Source of the DNA: Myrica gale
Lineage: Eukaryota; Streptophyta; Magnoliopsida; Fagales; Myricaceae
Assembly (NCBI GenBank): GCA_963930655.1
Contig: OZ005611.1
Coordinates: 131,501-195,500, forward strand
DNA length: 64,000 nt
Direction of reading: 5' to 3'
The notes under the pieces were generated by a model, which searched no databases, was not told the origin of the DNA, and saw only the letters and a program-made list of their open reading frames with translations. The translations under genes were made by a program, and so were the position numbers. This document shows positions 37,301 to 51,847 of the stretch, in pieces (positions within the stretch are counted from its first letter, which is position 1; every line of letters begins with the position of its first letter).

Positions 37301-40300
37301 TCTTGGTGAACTAGAGGGCGAATTGAATTATTCATTAATACGGGAGACCTTTCAGGTGCGTTTAATTTTTGTTGCTCTTCAACGCTTTCACATCCGGTCA
37401 AGTAAAATTTAATTGTTAGGAGTTTGACTTGCCTTTACAACCCTGGGGTAACTCTTGCTTTATGGAATTGGGATGACATGATGGAGTAGGGTGGTGTAAG
37501 AATTCGGACCTTAGTAATTTGAGGATTCGTAGTAACACATTTTTCGACGACAATGGCTCATATATTGCATTACATATTGTGGATAGGTTTATTTATCCGC
37601 ATTTTCTTTTTTGAGAGTTAATTTATGGTTACTAATTGAAGTTGGTGTGGAAAAATTCGATTCAATCTACTGCTATCGGATCTTTTTGCGAAAAAAGAGG
37701 CAGATCTTTCGACTAAACAAATCACCTGTGGTAGTTAAACACAAATTTATTTTGTTGATGAAACCAAATGGTTTTCTCCCATCTCTTATACTGTTTTTTT
37801 CTTTTTTTAGTTTGTTTATGTAAGTCATTCATGTTCCTCTGTTCTTGAGAGGAGATATGCTAAACTAAAGGATCCTTAGTTTTTAAAGGTGATAATGTTG
37901 ATTTTCTCATAATGCCGTGCCTTGAATTCCTATAATTTGTCCTTTCCAGAGTGCTTTGGATTACTTGTCACAGCACTTGAAGAACACAGAGGCTTTGGTA
38001 CGTTTCCATGGTTATTGGGCCCATTTAGAGCTATGTTTGGGAAAAGATTTAGGTGCAGCTCGTGGAGTTTGGGAGAGTTTGCTTAAGATCTGGTTTGACT
38101 ATCTTTTTCTGCCATATATAAATATTGAACTTTTTTGCTGTGTTATTTTTGTGCTATCTTCTCAAATTTGCCATCAACTTACTGCTTGTTCACAGTGGTT
38201 CTATGTATGAAGCCTGGCAAGGTTATATAGCAATGGAAATTGAATTGGGCCATATAAATGAAGCTAGGTCCATCTATAAGAGATGCTACAGTAAAAGATT
38301 CTCGGGGACTGGTTCAGAGGTATAACTTATTTCCTTCTTGTTCTGTGAAACCTTCACATTACCTTTTTGCTTGATAGTTCTTTGTTAGTTCTATCTGCTT
38401 GGGGATTTTGATCTACATGTGAAGGAACAGCAGAGTTTTGCATGTTGCATGCGGTTATCTAGTACTGTCATGCAAAAAATCGGTGGAAATGTGTTTTATT
38501 GGTTGGAAAATATAATTAATTGATCGAAACTAGGTAGGAGTTATCTGCCAAGCTAGATGATGGATTGTTTTCGGCAACCAAGAGGTCTAGGCACAATGTT
38601 GATTGGCCTCGAGGGCTAATAGTTTTAAACCTGGAAGTGTAACTGTAGCTTTTCTCGGAGGAAGTTTAATTATGAGTGGAAGAAAGGAAAGAACAATATA
38701 AGTGATAAATCAAATGCCTTAATGAAATCAAAATATCTTGAAGGTTTGGGTGTTGTTTGTTTAGTAAAACTTTTGTTTTCGTATCTAAATCAGTCTAGCA
38801 GACGTCATGTGATTTTACCCTACTTTCTGTGGATGGGTTATGTTTTTAATTTGACGGAGGGTTGTTCCTTTCATAATTTGACGGTGGCTTTGTTTTCATA
38901 TCCCGTGTTGACTTGATTTTTTTTGTTTACATCTTTCATTGTTGTTTCTCAACTATCTATGTTTGTTCCAACATAAAATTCCATGGATTGTCCCACTACT
39001 TGAATAAGGAAATACTGTTGCTTTCTTATCTGACTTTAGCTTGATATGCTTTGTTTTCATTGTCCACTCTATTTCTATTCTAAATTCTATGAATGGATTA
39101 ATAAGTCAATGCTTTTGCCTTTTTAAGGTGTAAACATTCAATTAGGATACTTTTATTTGGGTTTCAGTTCTATAGAGGTTTAGTTCAATTGTTATGTCTT
39201 GTATTTTGGATTCGATGATACCTTCCCTTCCTAAAAAAACAGAATCATTCAGGACATATGCCATTCTTGGTTACGCTTTGAAAGGGAATTTGGTGCACTG
39301 GAAGATTTCGACCACGCTGTACAAAAGGTAAACTCCTGTCAACTACAGGTTTGATTTGATAGTTTACTGACAAAACTACATGCTAGGAGTTTTATCTTGA
39401 TGTGGTAATTGTCTAATATGTTTGTGATAGGTGGCCAGCAGAGAACATATTTTTATACCACAAATCATGATTCTAGATAATGTTGTGGTAGGTGAATGCA
39501 TGGAAAGACTGAAAAAAATATAAATTGGATTCAAGGTTAAGCTTCTGCAATAGAACCTTGTCATTGAACATTGGCTTTGTAGAAATGGTGCACTAAGGCA
39601 TATTGAAGTATCAGTTATCTATCACCACTCTTGATTTGAAACTGGAACATTATAGTACATGTAGACAAGGTGTATTGAAGTGAATTGACTGCGTTAAAGA
39701 ACATAAAAATCTAGGTCTTTAACAGATCATAACATTGGTTCCTTCCTTTATTAATGAAAACTGTTTTGTTCCCATCTGGCTGCGTTGTGAGAGTTGCTCT
39801 ATCCTTTGTTCACGTACTGTAGTTTTAAACTGCCATGTTTCGTGAAATGGATCCCCTTTTGTGTTTAAGTTAGTTTGTATTTACACAGTATCTGATATTG
39901 CCTTGACTAAGCATCAAAAAGCAAATGGAATCCTGTAATTTTGCGTAATGATTCAGAAATTTGTTTCACTGAATCAACATGTTAATCCTTAATTGATTTT
40001 GAATTATATATGTATATCTCTTTTGCTTTCTTAGGTTGCCCCTCGCCTCAAAGAGCTGCAGTTATATAGGTTACAGCAGCAATCCAAATCAACAGATGAG
40101 AGGGAAATTCCTCTCCCTAATACTCGTGAAAAGAGAAAGCCAGGTTCAGACTTAATTCAAGAGCGGTCCCCTGCAAAGAGGCGAAAAGATGCAGCTCAAA
40201 ATCGAAATAATGTGCATGGGAAGGATAAAGCCCAAAAGTTAAACTTAATTGAGCTAAATAAAGTGGACGAGGTCAAGGCCAATGTTGATGATGAAAATAG

Positions 40301-40575
40301 CAGAAGTAACCAACAGATGAGAGATACTAGCACTGGGAAAACTAAAGTATACAAAGACCAGTGCACTGCATTTATATCAAACCTTAATCTTAAGGCAAGT
40401 AGAAATTTCCCCCCCGCTTTTTATCCCAATCTTGGAGCAAGCAGAGGCCTGAATTTTTGCGCTGGTGGTACAACTTTTTCAGGCGAATCATGAAGATCTA
40501 CGTAATTTTTTCAGTGATGTCGGCGGAGTGCATGATATTCGAATACTGCAAGACAAGTTTACTGGAAAATCAAGG
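28395..40575 (+). CDS. SART3: SART3-type U6 snRNP recycling factor, unit 1, 3'-truncated by the duplication
   Basis: Fourteen exons: 28395-28586, 28686-28819, 29108-29165, 31221-31436, 33326-33601, 35347-35481, 35559-35684, 37094-37138, 37248-37355, 37950-38092, 38196-38319, 39253-39327, 40035-40394, 40483-40575. They give 2085 nt, or 695 aa, with an open frame. An acidic N-terminus ([13 protein letters not shown]) precedes HAT repeats spanning about 60-545 ([73 protein letters not shown]). A bipartite nuclear signal lies at 575-595 (REKRK, then PAKRRKD). RRM1 begins near 654 (AFISNLNLK). The sequence leaves SART3 at 41038 in intron 14, so RNP1, RRM2 and the LSm-binding tail are absent. SART3/Prp24 proteins reanneal U4 and U6 snRNAs; the Arabidopsis homologue is EMB140. 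The exon 12 acceptor is the least certain. Confidence 0.92.
29450..30605 (-). mobile_element. L1-type LINE fragment, ORF1 region, in SART3 intron 3
   Basis: Minus-strand frames of 84 and 240 codons (30488-30234, then 30179-29457) show the start [20 protein letters not shown] and later [16 protein letters not shown], typical of the first ORF of plant L1-like elements. It lies head-on against a plus-strand LINE 3' end at 30606. The orientation is opposite to that tail, as in 5'-inverted LINE insertions. Confidence 0.7.
30606..30976 (+). mobile_element. L1-type LINE 3' end with A-tail, SART3 intron 3
   Basis: A 96-codon frame, [20 protein letters not shown], then [20 protein letters not shown], is the region after the RT zinc-binding domain of plant LINEs. 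It is followed by a 3' UTR ending CTTATCAAAAAAAG. The 5' part is missing or represented by the inverted segment on the left. Confidence 0.8.
32754..33290 (-). mobile_element. 5'-truncated LINE 3' end, SART3 intron 4
   Basis: On the minus strand the translation gives [20 protein letters not shown], then IWKIIPSCI and [19 protein letters not shown] with internal stops, the same family as 30606-30976. The A-tail appears as the T-run at the left. It is degenerate. Confidence 0.78.
33725..34790 (-). mobile_element. LINE ORF2 segment (endonuclease end to RT start), SART3 intron 5
   Basis: Minus-strand frames read [20 protein letters not shown] (endonuclease end), [45 protein letters not shown] and then [17 protein letters not shown] (RT), broken by stops and frameshifts. 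It is joined to a plus-strand LINE tail at 34791. This arrangement is typical of a 5'-inverted (twin-primed) insertion. Confidence 0.8.
34791..35260. mobile_element. Two LINE tails, tail to tail, forming a hairpin-capable inverted repeat
   Basis: 34791-34938 is a plus-strand LINE 3' end finishing in an A-tract. 34939-35260 is a minus-strand LINE 3' end of the same family. Their terminal ~138 bp are near-complementary (GGGCTAATTCGGTCTTAGG on one side, CCTAAGACCGAATTAGCCC on the other) around a spacer of roughly 13 bp. Transcribed with SART3 intron 5, it could fold into a long stem. Confidence 0.85.
40395..40482 (+). other. GC-AG intron in SART3 (intron 13)
   Basis: The exon ends CTTAAG and the intron begins GCAAGT; the acceptor is CTTTTTCAG. 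The join [16 protein letters not shown] runs through the start of RRM1. The GT inside GCAAGT would shift the frame. Confidence 0.85.
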
Positions 40576-41038
40576 GTCTCTTGCTCATTCGTTTTCCTTG
40601 TTTTTCTTTCTTCAATATCCTTTTGCATCGTTTCAAATGCTCACTTCAATCTAGTGCTTAATTGTGGATCTGTCATGAGTGAGTTGTTTTCATAATAGGT
40701 TTACTTCAAGGATATTTATTAAAGTTTATCTCCTATGCATTGGATATGTTGGAGTGCAAAGGTTTTATGCTACAAATTGACAAAAACTTTGTTTATTGTG
40801 TGCTAATTTTAAACGTAGAATTAGACATGGAGAGATTGTAAAAGCTTTTGGTCAAGGGGTAACAAAGAGGTATAATTTTATGTTTCTTGGATTGATATTT
40901 GTAGGGATTGAGAGATTGAGGTTAAACTATCTTATAAAATAAGAGCATGGTGGATGAAGTGGATAAGTACATCAAATTGTCAAGCATACAATGCTAGTAA
41001 AGGGTAAGTTCTATCTGTGCAATAAGATCAGCTATGCA

Positions 41039-44000
41039 CATCGCCATTGCGGAGAAGTGGTTGCCGGCTAAGGTTTCTTCTTCTTTTGATATCCTTCAGA
41101 TACATCATCTTCGTATCTGCAAGTACCACCCCCATTGGCTTGTGTAAGTAGTGATTCTTTTTCATAAACAACTTTTTGCAGGTGTATGGGCTTGATATCA
41201 ATCCCAGAGCAGTTAAGGTCTCTTGGATAAACTTGTACTTGAATGCTTTAGATGAGAAAGGCCAGCCCATTTTTGATGGAGAGAACAAAACTTTACTGGA
41301 CAGGGTGGAGTTTCATGAATCCGATCTACTCTCTTACTGTAGAGATCATAACATTCAGCTTGAACGGATTGTTGGATGCATACCTCAGGTATTGTATTTG
41401 AGGCAATAATATTTCAGATTGACAATTTCTTCTACCTAATATCATTGCCTTATTAGAGTTCTTCTTGCAGATTCTTAACCCAAATCCTGATGCAATGTCT
41501 AAGATGATCACAGAAAATGCCAGCGAGGAGTTTCTCTTCTCTTTGAGTAATTATTGTGCACTTCAGGTGGCGAGAGATCTTCAATAATTTACTGTTGCTA
41601 TTCATTTGAACCTTCTTTGCAAGTTACCATTGTACGTCTAGTTGATACACACTTGTTTCAACTTATTGTATATCATTCTCTGTATAGGGTTTTGTTGAGG
41701 ACCAGTTTGGCTTAGGTCTAATCGCTAGGGCAGTTGAGGAAGGAATTGCCGTCATCAAGCCCCTGGGGATTATGATCTTCAATATGGGTGGTCGTCCAGG
41801 ACAAGCCGTTTCTAAACGCTTGTTTGAGCGCCGGGGTTTCCGTGTTACCCAGATTTGGCAGACTAAAGTTATTCAGGCAAGTAAACCCCTTTCTCAATGA
41901 TAATTTTTTTCCCAATCCAAAATGCGTTTTTCAAGAGTCACCAATCTGCGAACCTCCAATTATAAGTAATAAAATAAACCCCTTGGAGTATTCCACAGGC
42001 TGCCGATACAGATATCTCAGCCCTGGTTGAAATTGAGAAGAATAGTCCACACCGTTTTGAGTTCTTCATGGGGCTCTCTGGAGATCAGCCTATTTGTGCT
42101 CGAACAGCATGGGCCTATGGGAAGGCTGGGGGTAGTATTTCTCATGCGTTATCAGTTTACAGTTGTCAGCTTCGCCAACCAACACAGGTGCTCATTATAG
42201 TTTTTATAACTATAAAGTGAAATTTCATTGCTCATATTGAAAGGGCAATCGTAATGACAATGTTTGAATAAATTTGACAGGTCAAGACGATTTTCGAATT
42301 TCTTAGAAATGGCTTCCACGAAATCAGCAGTTCCTTAGATTTATCTTTTGAAGATGATTCTGTAGCTGATGAGAAGATTCCAATCCTAGCTTACCTTGCC
42401 ACTGTGTTGAAAGAGAGTTCCGTTTTCCCCTATGAGCCACCAGCTGGAAATAAAAGATTCCGTAATCTCATTGCAGGCTTCATGAAAACATATCATCATA
42501 TTCCATTGAATGCTGACGTAAGAGTGTTTTAACTGTATCTGTTATTATTTAGCCATGCTGCTCCTTTCAGACTAAAAAGAAAACCTGCTGCATCTTTTTT
42601 TCCCCTTACAATTACTCAATGTGAAGTTCTCCCCACCCCCTCCCCCCCAAATTTTGCACAGAACGTTGTTGTCTTTCCTTCAAGGGCTGTGGCGATCGAG
42701 AATGCTCTTCGGTTGTTCTCACCTCGTCTTGCAATTGTTGATGAACATCTGACCCGGCACCTACCTAGGCAGTGGCTAACGTCTTTGGCTATTGAGGTAT
42801 TCTAGTTCGTGATGCTGCCGTTCTTTTGCTTAGTTTTTCTTTCATTAGTAAGTTATGTACTCCATTCTATGGTTTATGAACCCATAAGATTTCTGTCCAT
42901 TTCATTCGTATTGGGGGAGCAAGTACTATTTGATGCAGAGCTCATTGGCATTTTGTGAGGTTGTCGCAACTTCAAATATTGAGTTCGACTAAATATCATA
43001 GCACAGCTAATATTTTGTAGCGTACTCCTTTGATTGAATTTTGCCACCCTTCCTGCACACAGGCACCAACTATTTTTCCAGTCAATTGCAAAATAAGGCT
43101 AAGACCTTGCTACCAATACCTTACAGGTGATGGCATGGATGTTTTTAAGAATCTTAATAGATTTTTTTTAAGAAAGCAGGAGCGCAAAGAGCAGTTAAAT
43201 GTAGGTACCTGAAGGATGGGGTGTTTGAGTGCCAAAATTTTGGCCATTATAAAATTTTGGTGTAATAAAAAAATTACAAAATAATTTCTCTCTATCAAAT
43301 CATCATTTTTCTACTATAATAAATATAAATAATTCATTCAAATATTTTATCTCCACTTTTTCACCAATTCTCATACTTCAATATTTTGATCACCCAAAAT
43401 TTTGGCACACAAACATCACTGTAACTAGACAGATTTTTGGCGAGCAAGATATTGTACCACGTTGTTCTTTGTTTTTTCCCCATATTTTCTGCTTGAGAAT
43501 ATTTTTGATTCCTTAATATGTAGCTTTCTCCACTCTTATGTTCATAAACTCATATCCAAGTCTCTGTGCCTTTTTTTTTTGTGAGCCATGTTAGAGATAT
43601 TGTTCTTCTTCTTCAGATGCACCCAAACTTACTTGTACTTTTATGAAAAAAAGAAGAAGAAAATAAATCCACAGAGTCCCCTTCATGATCATCATTATCA
43701 TCTTCATCATCATCATTATTATCATCTTCATCGTCAGATATGGATAACCATCATTGGTTTGATCAGTACATAATTGGTGATATAATCATCACAAATGTTA
43801 CTTTACTCAGGTAAGCACATTTTGTTCAACAAAATAAAACATGATGCCATTTGATAGAATCAATTAAGATGTTTTTGGATATCAAAGACCTAAAAAAGTA
43901 CTGCTCTACTAGCTGGTTGCTTCGCTTTTGTTGGCTATTTCTGGTTCTGTGATGATTTGTACCTCCAAATGCTTGAAAAACTAAGCGTTCTTCTGCTTAT

Positions 44001-47000
44001 GGATGTCAAATACCACTTGTTGTAGTGTATTTGACTCTTACCTTTGTTTGAAGAATGTAATAACTATGATATCTTATTTATGGTAGAGTACAGGAAGTGA
44101 TAACCCTTCAGAGGACATACTTACAGTCATTGAAGCACCACGCCAGTCAGATTTGATGGTAGAGCTGATTAAGAAGTTAAAGCCACAGGTGGTGGTGACT
44201 GGGATGGCTGATTTTGAGGCTGTTACCAGTGCAGCTTTTGAGCACCTTTTAGGTGTTACCAGAGAAATTGGATCCCGTCTGTTCTTAGATATATCTGATC
44301 ACTTTGAACTATCCAGCCTTCCAGGTTCCAGTGGGGTCCTAAAATATCTAGCTGGAACTCGGTTGCCCTCACATGCAGCAATTATATGTGGCCTAGTGAA
44401 AAATCAGGTATTTTGTTTCTTTTGGTTGTAGTCAACTGATTATCATGGTCCAACTTTTGTTAAGGAAGGTTGAAGTAGCCTATGCAAGCAATGGAACCAT
44501 GTATTGAACTTTCACTTATTAGTGGTAACCAAGCTACTTTTTCAGGTGTATTCAGATCTGGAAGTAGCTTTTATTATTTCAGAAGAAGAGGCCATCTTCA
44601 AGGCATTGTCCAAGACTGTGGAAGTATTACAGGGGATTACAGCACCAATGAGTCAATATTACTATGGTTGTCTTTTCCACGAGCTTCTATCTTTTCAACT
44701 TGCTGATCGACATCCACCTGCTGAGGTTTCAGTCATTGCCTTATTTCTCAGAATCTTTATTGCTAAATCCATTTTGAGCATCATATTAGTGAAAGCATTC
44801 AGTCTTCGAGAAATGGACTCTTCTATTTTTGACAAAAACGGGTTCTGATATTTTGAGAGGATAATGTTTTCATGTAACAAGTTTAACAAGCGAAGCAGGG
44901 AGCCTGCTGTTAACTAATAAGAAAGAAACAATTAGTGATCGGTACAATATTTTTGAGGTGGTGAAACAAATTCTTTTCTTTCCCAGTAAATATTTTTTCT
45001 TATGTTTCCATATCTCTTTATAAAGTAAACAAATGAGAACTCTTAAAATTGCAGCAGCCCAGGCCCTGCCTCCTAACATAACATGTAGCCAGAAAACTTG
45101 CAAACTGTGTACATGTTTTGCCTTGTGTTTCAGCTAAGGGTAGCTCTGACTTCTTTCAGAGCTCACCTTATTTCCAGACTACTTGGGAGCCGTGAACATT
45201 AAATCATCTGCCAACACTAGCTTCAGTGCTAGAGCATGAATAATTTTCCTCCTTTAGGCTGGTCACCTCGATATTTTAAATGAAATCATAATGCGTTGTG
45301 AAAATTCAGATCGCTGGATTTAAGCGTGCTTGGGAAGACTAGTACTAGGATGGATGACATCCTAGGAAGTTCTCATGCGCTTTCCCTTTAACTTGTAAAA
45401 GAATACAAACAGAATAACGAAGTGCTATTTTAGGTTGTTTTATGTTGGTTGTCCAGAATCGTTTCTAGCAATTCTTTCTTGATGTGTATTATTTTACTTG
45501 AGGCATTTTTGGCTGATCCAATTTAATGGTTGATGCATGTCCTTCAGAGGGAAATTCAGAAAGACAACTCAGTTGAGATGATTGGTTTTACCAGTTCAGC
45601 CGTCTCGGTTCTAAATAACTCAGAGTTGTCCGTTAATGAGGCGGAGGAGACATCCCTGATTCACATGGATGTTGATCAAAGCTTCTTGCCTTTACCATCT
45701 CCGGTGAAGGCTGCAATTTTCGAAAGTTTTGCAAGACAGAACCTGGCTGAATCTGAAATTGATGTCACCTCTGGCATCAAACATTTCATCAGAAGCAATT
45801 ATGGGTTTCCCACTTATAGCAGCACAGAATTTATATATGCTGACAGCTCGCTGGCTCTGTTCAATAAGCTGGTCCTCTGCTGTGCCCAAGAAGGTGGAAC
45901 CTTGTGCTTCCCAGCGGGATCAAATGGGACCTATGTTTCCGCTGCCAAATTTTTGAAAACGAACATTGTAAATATCCCTACTACACCTGAAGATGGTTTT
46001 AAGCTGACAGAGAAGATACTTTCTGAAGTACTCGATACTGTAGATAAACCATGGGTATACATTTCTGGTCCAACAATTAACCCAACTGGCTTGCTTTACA
46101 ACAATGAACAGATGGGAAATATTTTAGCTACTTGTGCTAAATTTGGGGCAAGAGTGGTGATTGACACTTCATTTTCCGGTCTGGAATTTGATGCAGAGAG
46201 TTGGGGTGGATGGGATTTGGAGGGGAGCTTGTCGAAGCTCAATTCCTCTGGAAACCCTTCTTTTTGTGTCTCTCTGCTAGGAGGACTGTCTATTAAGATG
46301 CTAAGTGGAGCCCTCAAATTCGGGTTCCTCGTTCTAAACCAATCTCACTTGGTTGACACATTTTATAGCTTTCCTGGGTTATGCAGACCTCATAGCACTG
46401 TTAAATATGCTATAAGGAAGCTGTTAGGTTTGAGAAAGCGGAAATCAGGAGACCTGATGGATGCTGTTGATGAACAGATAAGGAGTTTGAGATCTAGATC
46501 GAAACGCTTAAAAGAGGTATATTTCTGCTTCATTACAATGTTTATTTATTTATAGAATTTCTGCATATCATTCCTAATGCGAGGCCTGGGAGCGACATTT
46601 GTACTAGTTGCTTCACTGCTCTCTTCCCTTAAAACGATTAATTTATAGGTGATGTTTCAGATCGGGACCTGATTTCTATTCCACCTGATTTGTCTTACCC
46701 CCTCTCGTTTACCTCCTATTGCTCAGGAATTTTGCCCCTTTTCGTTCTTTGCAATATTATTTTTGTTAACCAGAAAAGACTTTTAACTGGCTAAGGTTTG
46801 GTGCTATATTCATTCCTTTTTTCCCCTTATCACTTGTTTTGTTAACTTTGTTTGTCTCTACGTATTGCTATAGACACTTAAGCAGAGTGGGTGGGAAGTG
46901 CTTGATTCCTGTGCTGGTGTTTCGATGGTGGCCAAGCCCTCTGCCTATCTCAACAAGATTGTTAAGCTCAAAAATTCACCCAAGGATGGAAGAGGCATGG

Positions 47001-47200
47001 AAAATGATGGGTATTATGAAGTCAAGCTTGATGACATAAATATCAGAGAAGCCATTCTCAAGGCTACTGGTTTATGCATCAACAGTAGCTCATGGACTGG
47101 AATTCCTGGCTATTGCCGCTTGACAATTGCTTTAGAAGAAAGTGAATTTGAACGGGCATTGGAATGCATCGTGAAATTCAAAGAGATCATCAATGCCTGA
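41039..47200 (+). pseudogene. Methionine S-methyltransferase, unit 2, 5'-truncated
   Basis: It begins in the last base of the codon for Ser136. Exon 2 remnant 41039-41072; full exons 41182-41388, 41471-41566, 41688-41876, 41999-42187, 42281-42517, 42662-42796, 44087-44407, 44546-44725, 45548-46516, 46874-47200. The coding sequence looks identical to unit 1. Promoter, start codon, residues 1-135 and SAM motif I (127-133) are gone, so it cannot be an independent methyltransferase. The remaining frame of 949 codons from exon 3 is open. It could be expressed only as the 3' part of the upstream SART3 transcript. The GC donor of intron 5 is preserved at 41877. Confidence 0.93.
43219..43419. mobile_element. 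MITE in MMT intron 8, unit 2
   Basis: Copy of the element at 14313-14513, with the same inverted ends and one substitution (T at 43289). Confidence 0.65.
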
Positions 47201-48200
47201 GTTGCTCTAATATTGTGAATCTATCTGCTTTCATTGATTTCACGACTTAGGTGTCGTGATATAGATCCAGTCTCATTGTCAGTTACAGAAAACTCAAGTT
47301 ACTTTCTTCCTTCACGTCAGCTCTAATTGAGGTTTTTACCAGTTCCAGAGAGTTGTGCGTCCTGTCTCAAGTCAGCCTGAACTCATATTTATCGTTCCAT
47401 ATAAAAACGTTACCAGTCAATCGTCTTCTTATTTGATTGGCTGAGGTGGATTAGAGTGGCAGTCTTCGCAGTGTCTTTGCTGTATATGAGAACTGATTCC
47501 AATAAATTGATGCTTTCCTCTGTATTTTGCCTCTGTAGTCTCGAGAGTCTTCGTGGTGCGGCTAGTGAAAGCTTGTGCCATGTACAGAGTCTGAAAGCCG
47601 AAATGGAGTTATTAGAAAATATAATTCAAATAATAAAAATCGGTTGTGGACACACGGAGACCTAGTGGTGATCGCATGTTGATTCCTTCCGGTGGGCCGA
47701 GTGATATTGGAAATTCTACTAAAATGTACACTTAAGTTTTCGAGTACAGAATTCAGGCTAAACAATCGTTAATCATAGGTCAATGCGATTCCTTCAGCTG
47801 CCGAATATTGTACGCGTCCTTCCACCGTTTTTTTTTCTGAATCTCCCCAAGGTTCTAAACACCAAGTTCACTATCTCCACGTCATGCAACCTAATATGTT
47901 TCTCTAGACTGTCAAAGATCTCTCTGATCTCGTCCTGGAAAATGTGAAGAACTATCCAGAAGACTAAACACCGGTCGAACAATCCAGAAAACCGAAGACC
48001 AGTCTCCTGCCGGCTGCACAAATAAAAAGCTATAATAGCAATTCCCCCCACCAAATTTATCTGAAAGGTAATCCAGCTTCCGAGTGTCATCAACAAGACC
48101 CACACGATTCATATTCTTTACTCTTTTCCTTATCTTAGCCTTTCTCCTATTATCCCAGACAATTACGAAGAAGAGTCCAAATGGCAAGCCCGTGACAAAC

Positions 48201-48691
48201 ATGCCATTGCTTTCGGCCTTTGCAGCGGCAATGGTGGTAACAGGCCTCATGGCCACACAAGCCAATTCCTTGGTTCCATACACGAGGTCCTTATTGGACA
48301 TGATGTTCCCATTTTTTTTTTCTAAATGATGTTCCCATTTTTGATATTCGGATGACCCCTTCAGAATCCTTGGTAGACAACCTCGCATTGGCACGCGCAG
48401 ACTGGAAAGAGACCTCCACAGCGCATGCCATACTGTTGGACGTCCCTGGGATGAACGAAGATGACATCAAACCAGAGGTGGAGGAGAACAGGGTGTTGCC
48501 GATCAGGAAGTCGAGGGTGAGAAATGGCACAGTGCTGAGAGGGCCAATAGCAAGTTCTGGAGGCAGTTCAGGCTGCCAGGGAACTCGGATTTGGATCACA
48601 TAAAGGCACATGAGGATGGTGTCCTAAGAATTATGGTGCCAAAGTATGCCGGGGAGAAGGGGCAGCCCAAGGTGATTAACATTGACGCGGG
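48201..48691 (+). pseudogene. HSP20 pseudogene, unit 2
   Basis: Identical in all segments compared to 19295-19785, with the same signal-peptide start, broken alpha-crystallin domain and poly-T scar (48300-48342). The duplication therefore happened after the gene died. Confidence 0.85.
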
Positions 48692-48798
48692 ACACGTGTT
48701 TGCATATGTGCTGGGACACGTGTTTGCAGCCCTGGCATTGTAGCATATGTGCATATGCGTAAACAACGACAAAGTCAAAAATTTCCCAAAACAATAAC

Positions 48799-51035
<2,237 letters not shown>

Positions 51036-51847
51036 GATGACTAGGATCTGAACGAGCTTGTCTCTGACGGGATGCGAGAAAACCCTAGAGGCACGGAATC
51101 GAGGCTTTATAGCGACGGCTATTTGATTTTGATTTTGTTCGGCTGTAAACCCATAAATAGACAGTAGACCGGCCCAGTTGATTGGTGTCGAACAATACCG
51201 ACATGGACAAGTAGCTACGATTGGAAGGTCGATGTGGCGGTCTCCTCTAGCAATATCCTTTTTATTTTTATTTTTATTGGCAATAGCAATTACAAAGAAA
51301 TTCGTTCAACTTCTGAAATCACGTGCCTTTTCAAACAAAAATGACATCATCATACAAAACGTAGTTTATATATGGTAAATTTCGACTTAAATTTTATTTT
51401 ATTTTGTTGTTAATCACACACACAAAAAAAACGTTATTCTGTCTTAATAGTATATCCGTAACCGTAGGCTTATATGACATATCACTATTTGTCTTTAACA
51501 AACGAGTTTCCATTCCCCAAACATTATGACCATTTGATATTAAGAGGCTCATTTGGAATCTCTATTCTTTTTGCTTGCAAAAAGCCATATCCGACGCTCC
51601 CTTATTAAAACAATGTTGTCGTATGTATACCTCTTCAATGCAACTCTGTACAAATTGATGGGTTTCAAGCTTTGTATTATATAGACATGAAAAAACCATC
51701 TTATTTTCACCGAGAACAATTATAAAAGAGACAACCTCGTCTTTGTTATTTTCCTTTTTTTTTTGAGCCACGTATTTGCTACTTTTCATTTCTTCTAAGT
51801 TAGAAATGGCTACTTCATAGAGCTCACAATGTCAATTTGATTTCGTC

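Larger units (their letters stand above)
28395..47200 (+). other. Predicted in-frame SART3-MMT fusion gene across the duplication junction
   Basis: SART3 exon 14 ends in phase 0 at 40575 with a GT donor. The next complete acceptor downstream is that of MMT exon 3 (ends TTTTTGCAG, exon from 41182), also phase 0. The MMT exon 2 remnant (41039-41072) has lost its acceptor and should be skipped. Splicing 40575 to 41182 would fuse SART3 residues 1-695 to MMT residues 148-1096, about 1644 aa, with no stop at the join. The product would keep HAT repeats and nuclear signal but lack RNP1, RRM2 and MMT SAM motif I. Each exon and phase is seen in the sequence; the transcript itself is inferred. Confidence 0.6.

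Noticed and set aside
39243-39252. Earlier acceptor for SART3 exon 12 at AAAACAG
   Set aside because: It would add 10 nt and break the frame. Starting at 39253 gives the conserved [14 protein letters not shown] in phase.
41032-41072. Use of a new exon at the junction (AG at 41030-41031 as acceptor)
   Set aside because: It would add 41 nt and shift the frame into MMT exon 3. The intact acceptor at 41,181 is better placed and keeps the frame, though the alternative cannot be excluded without transcripts.
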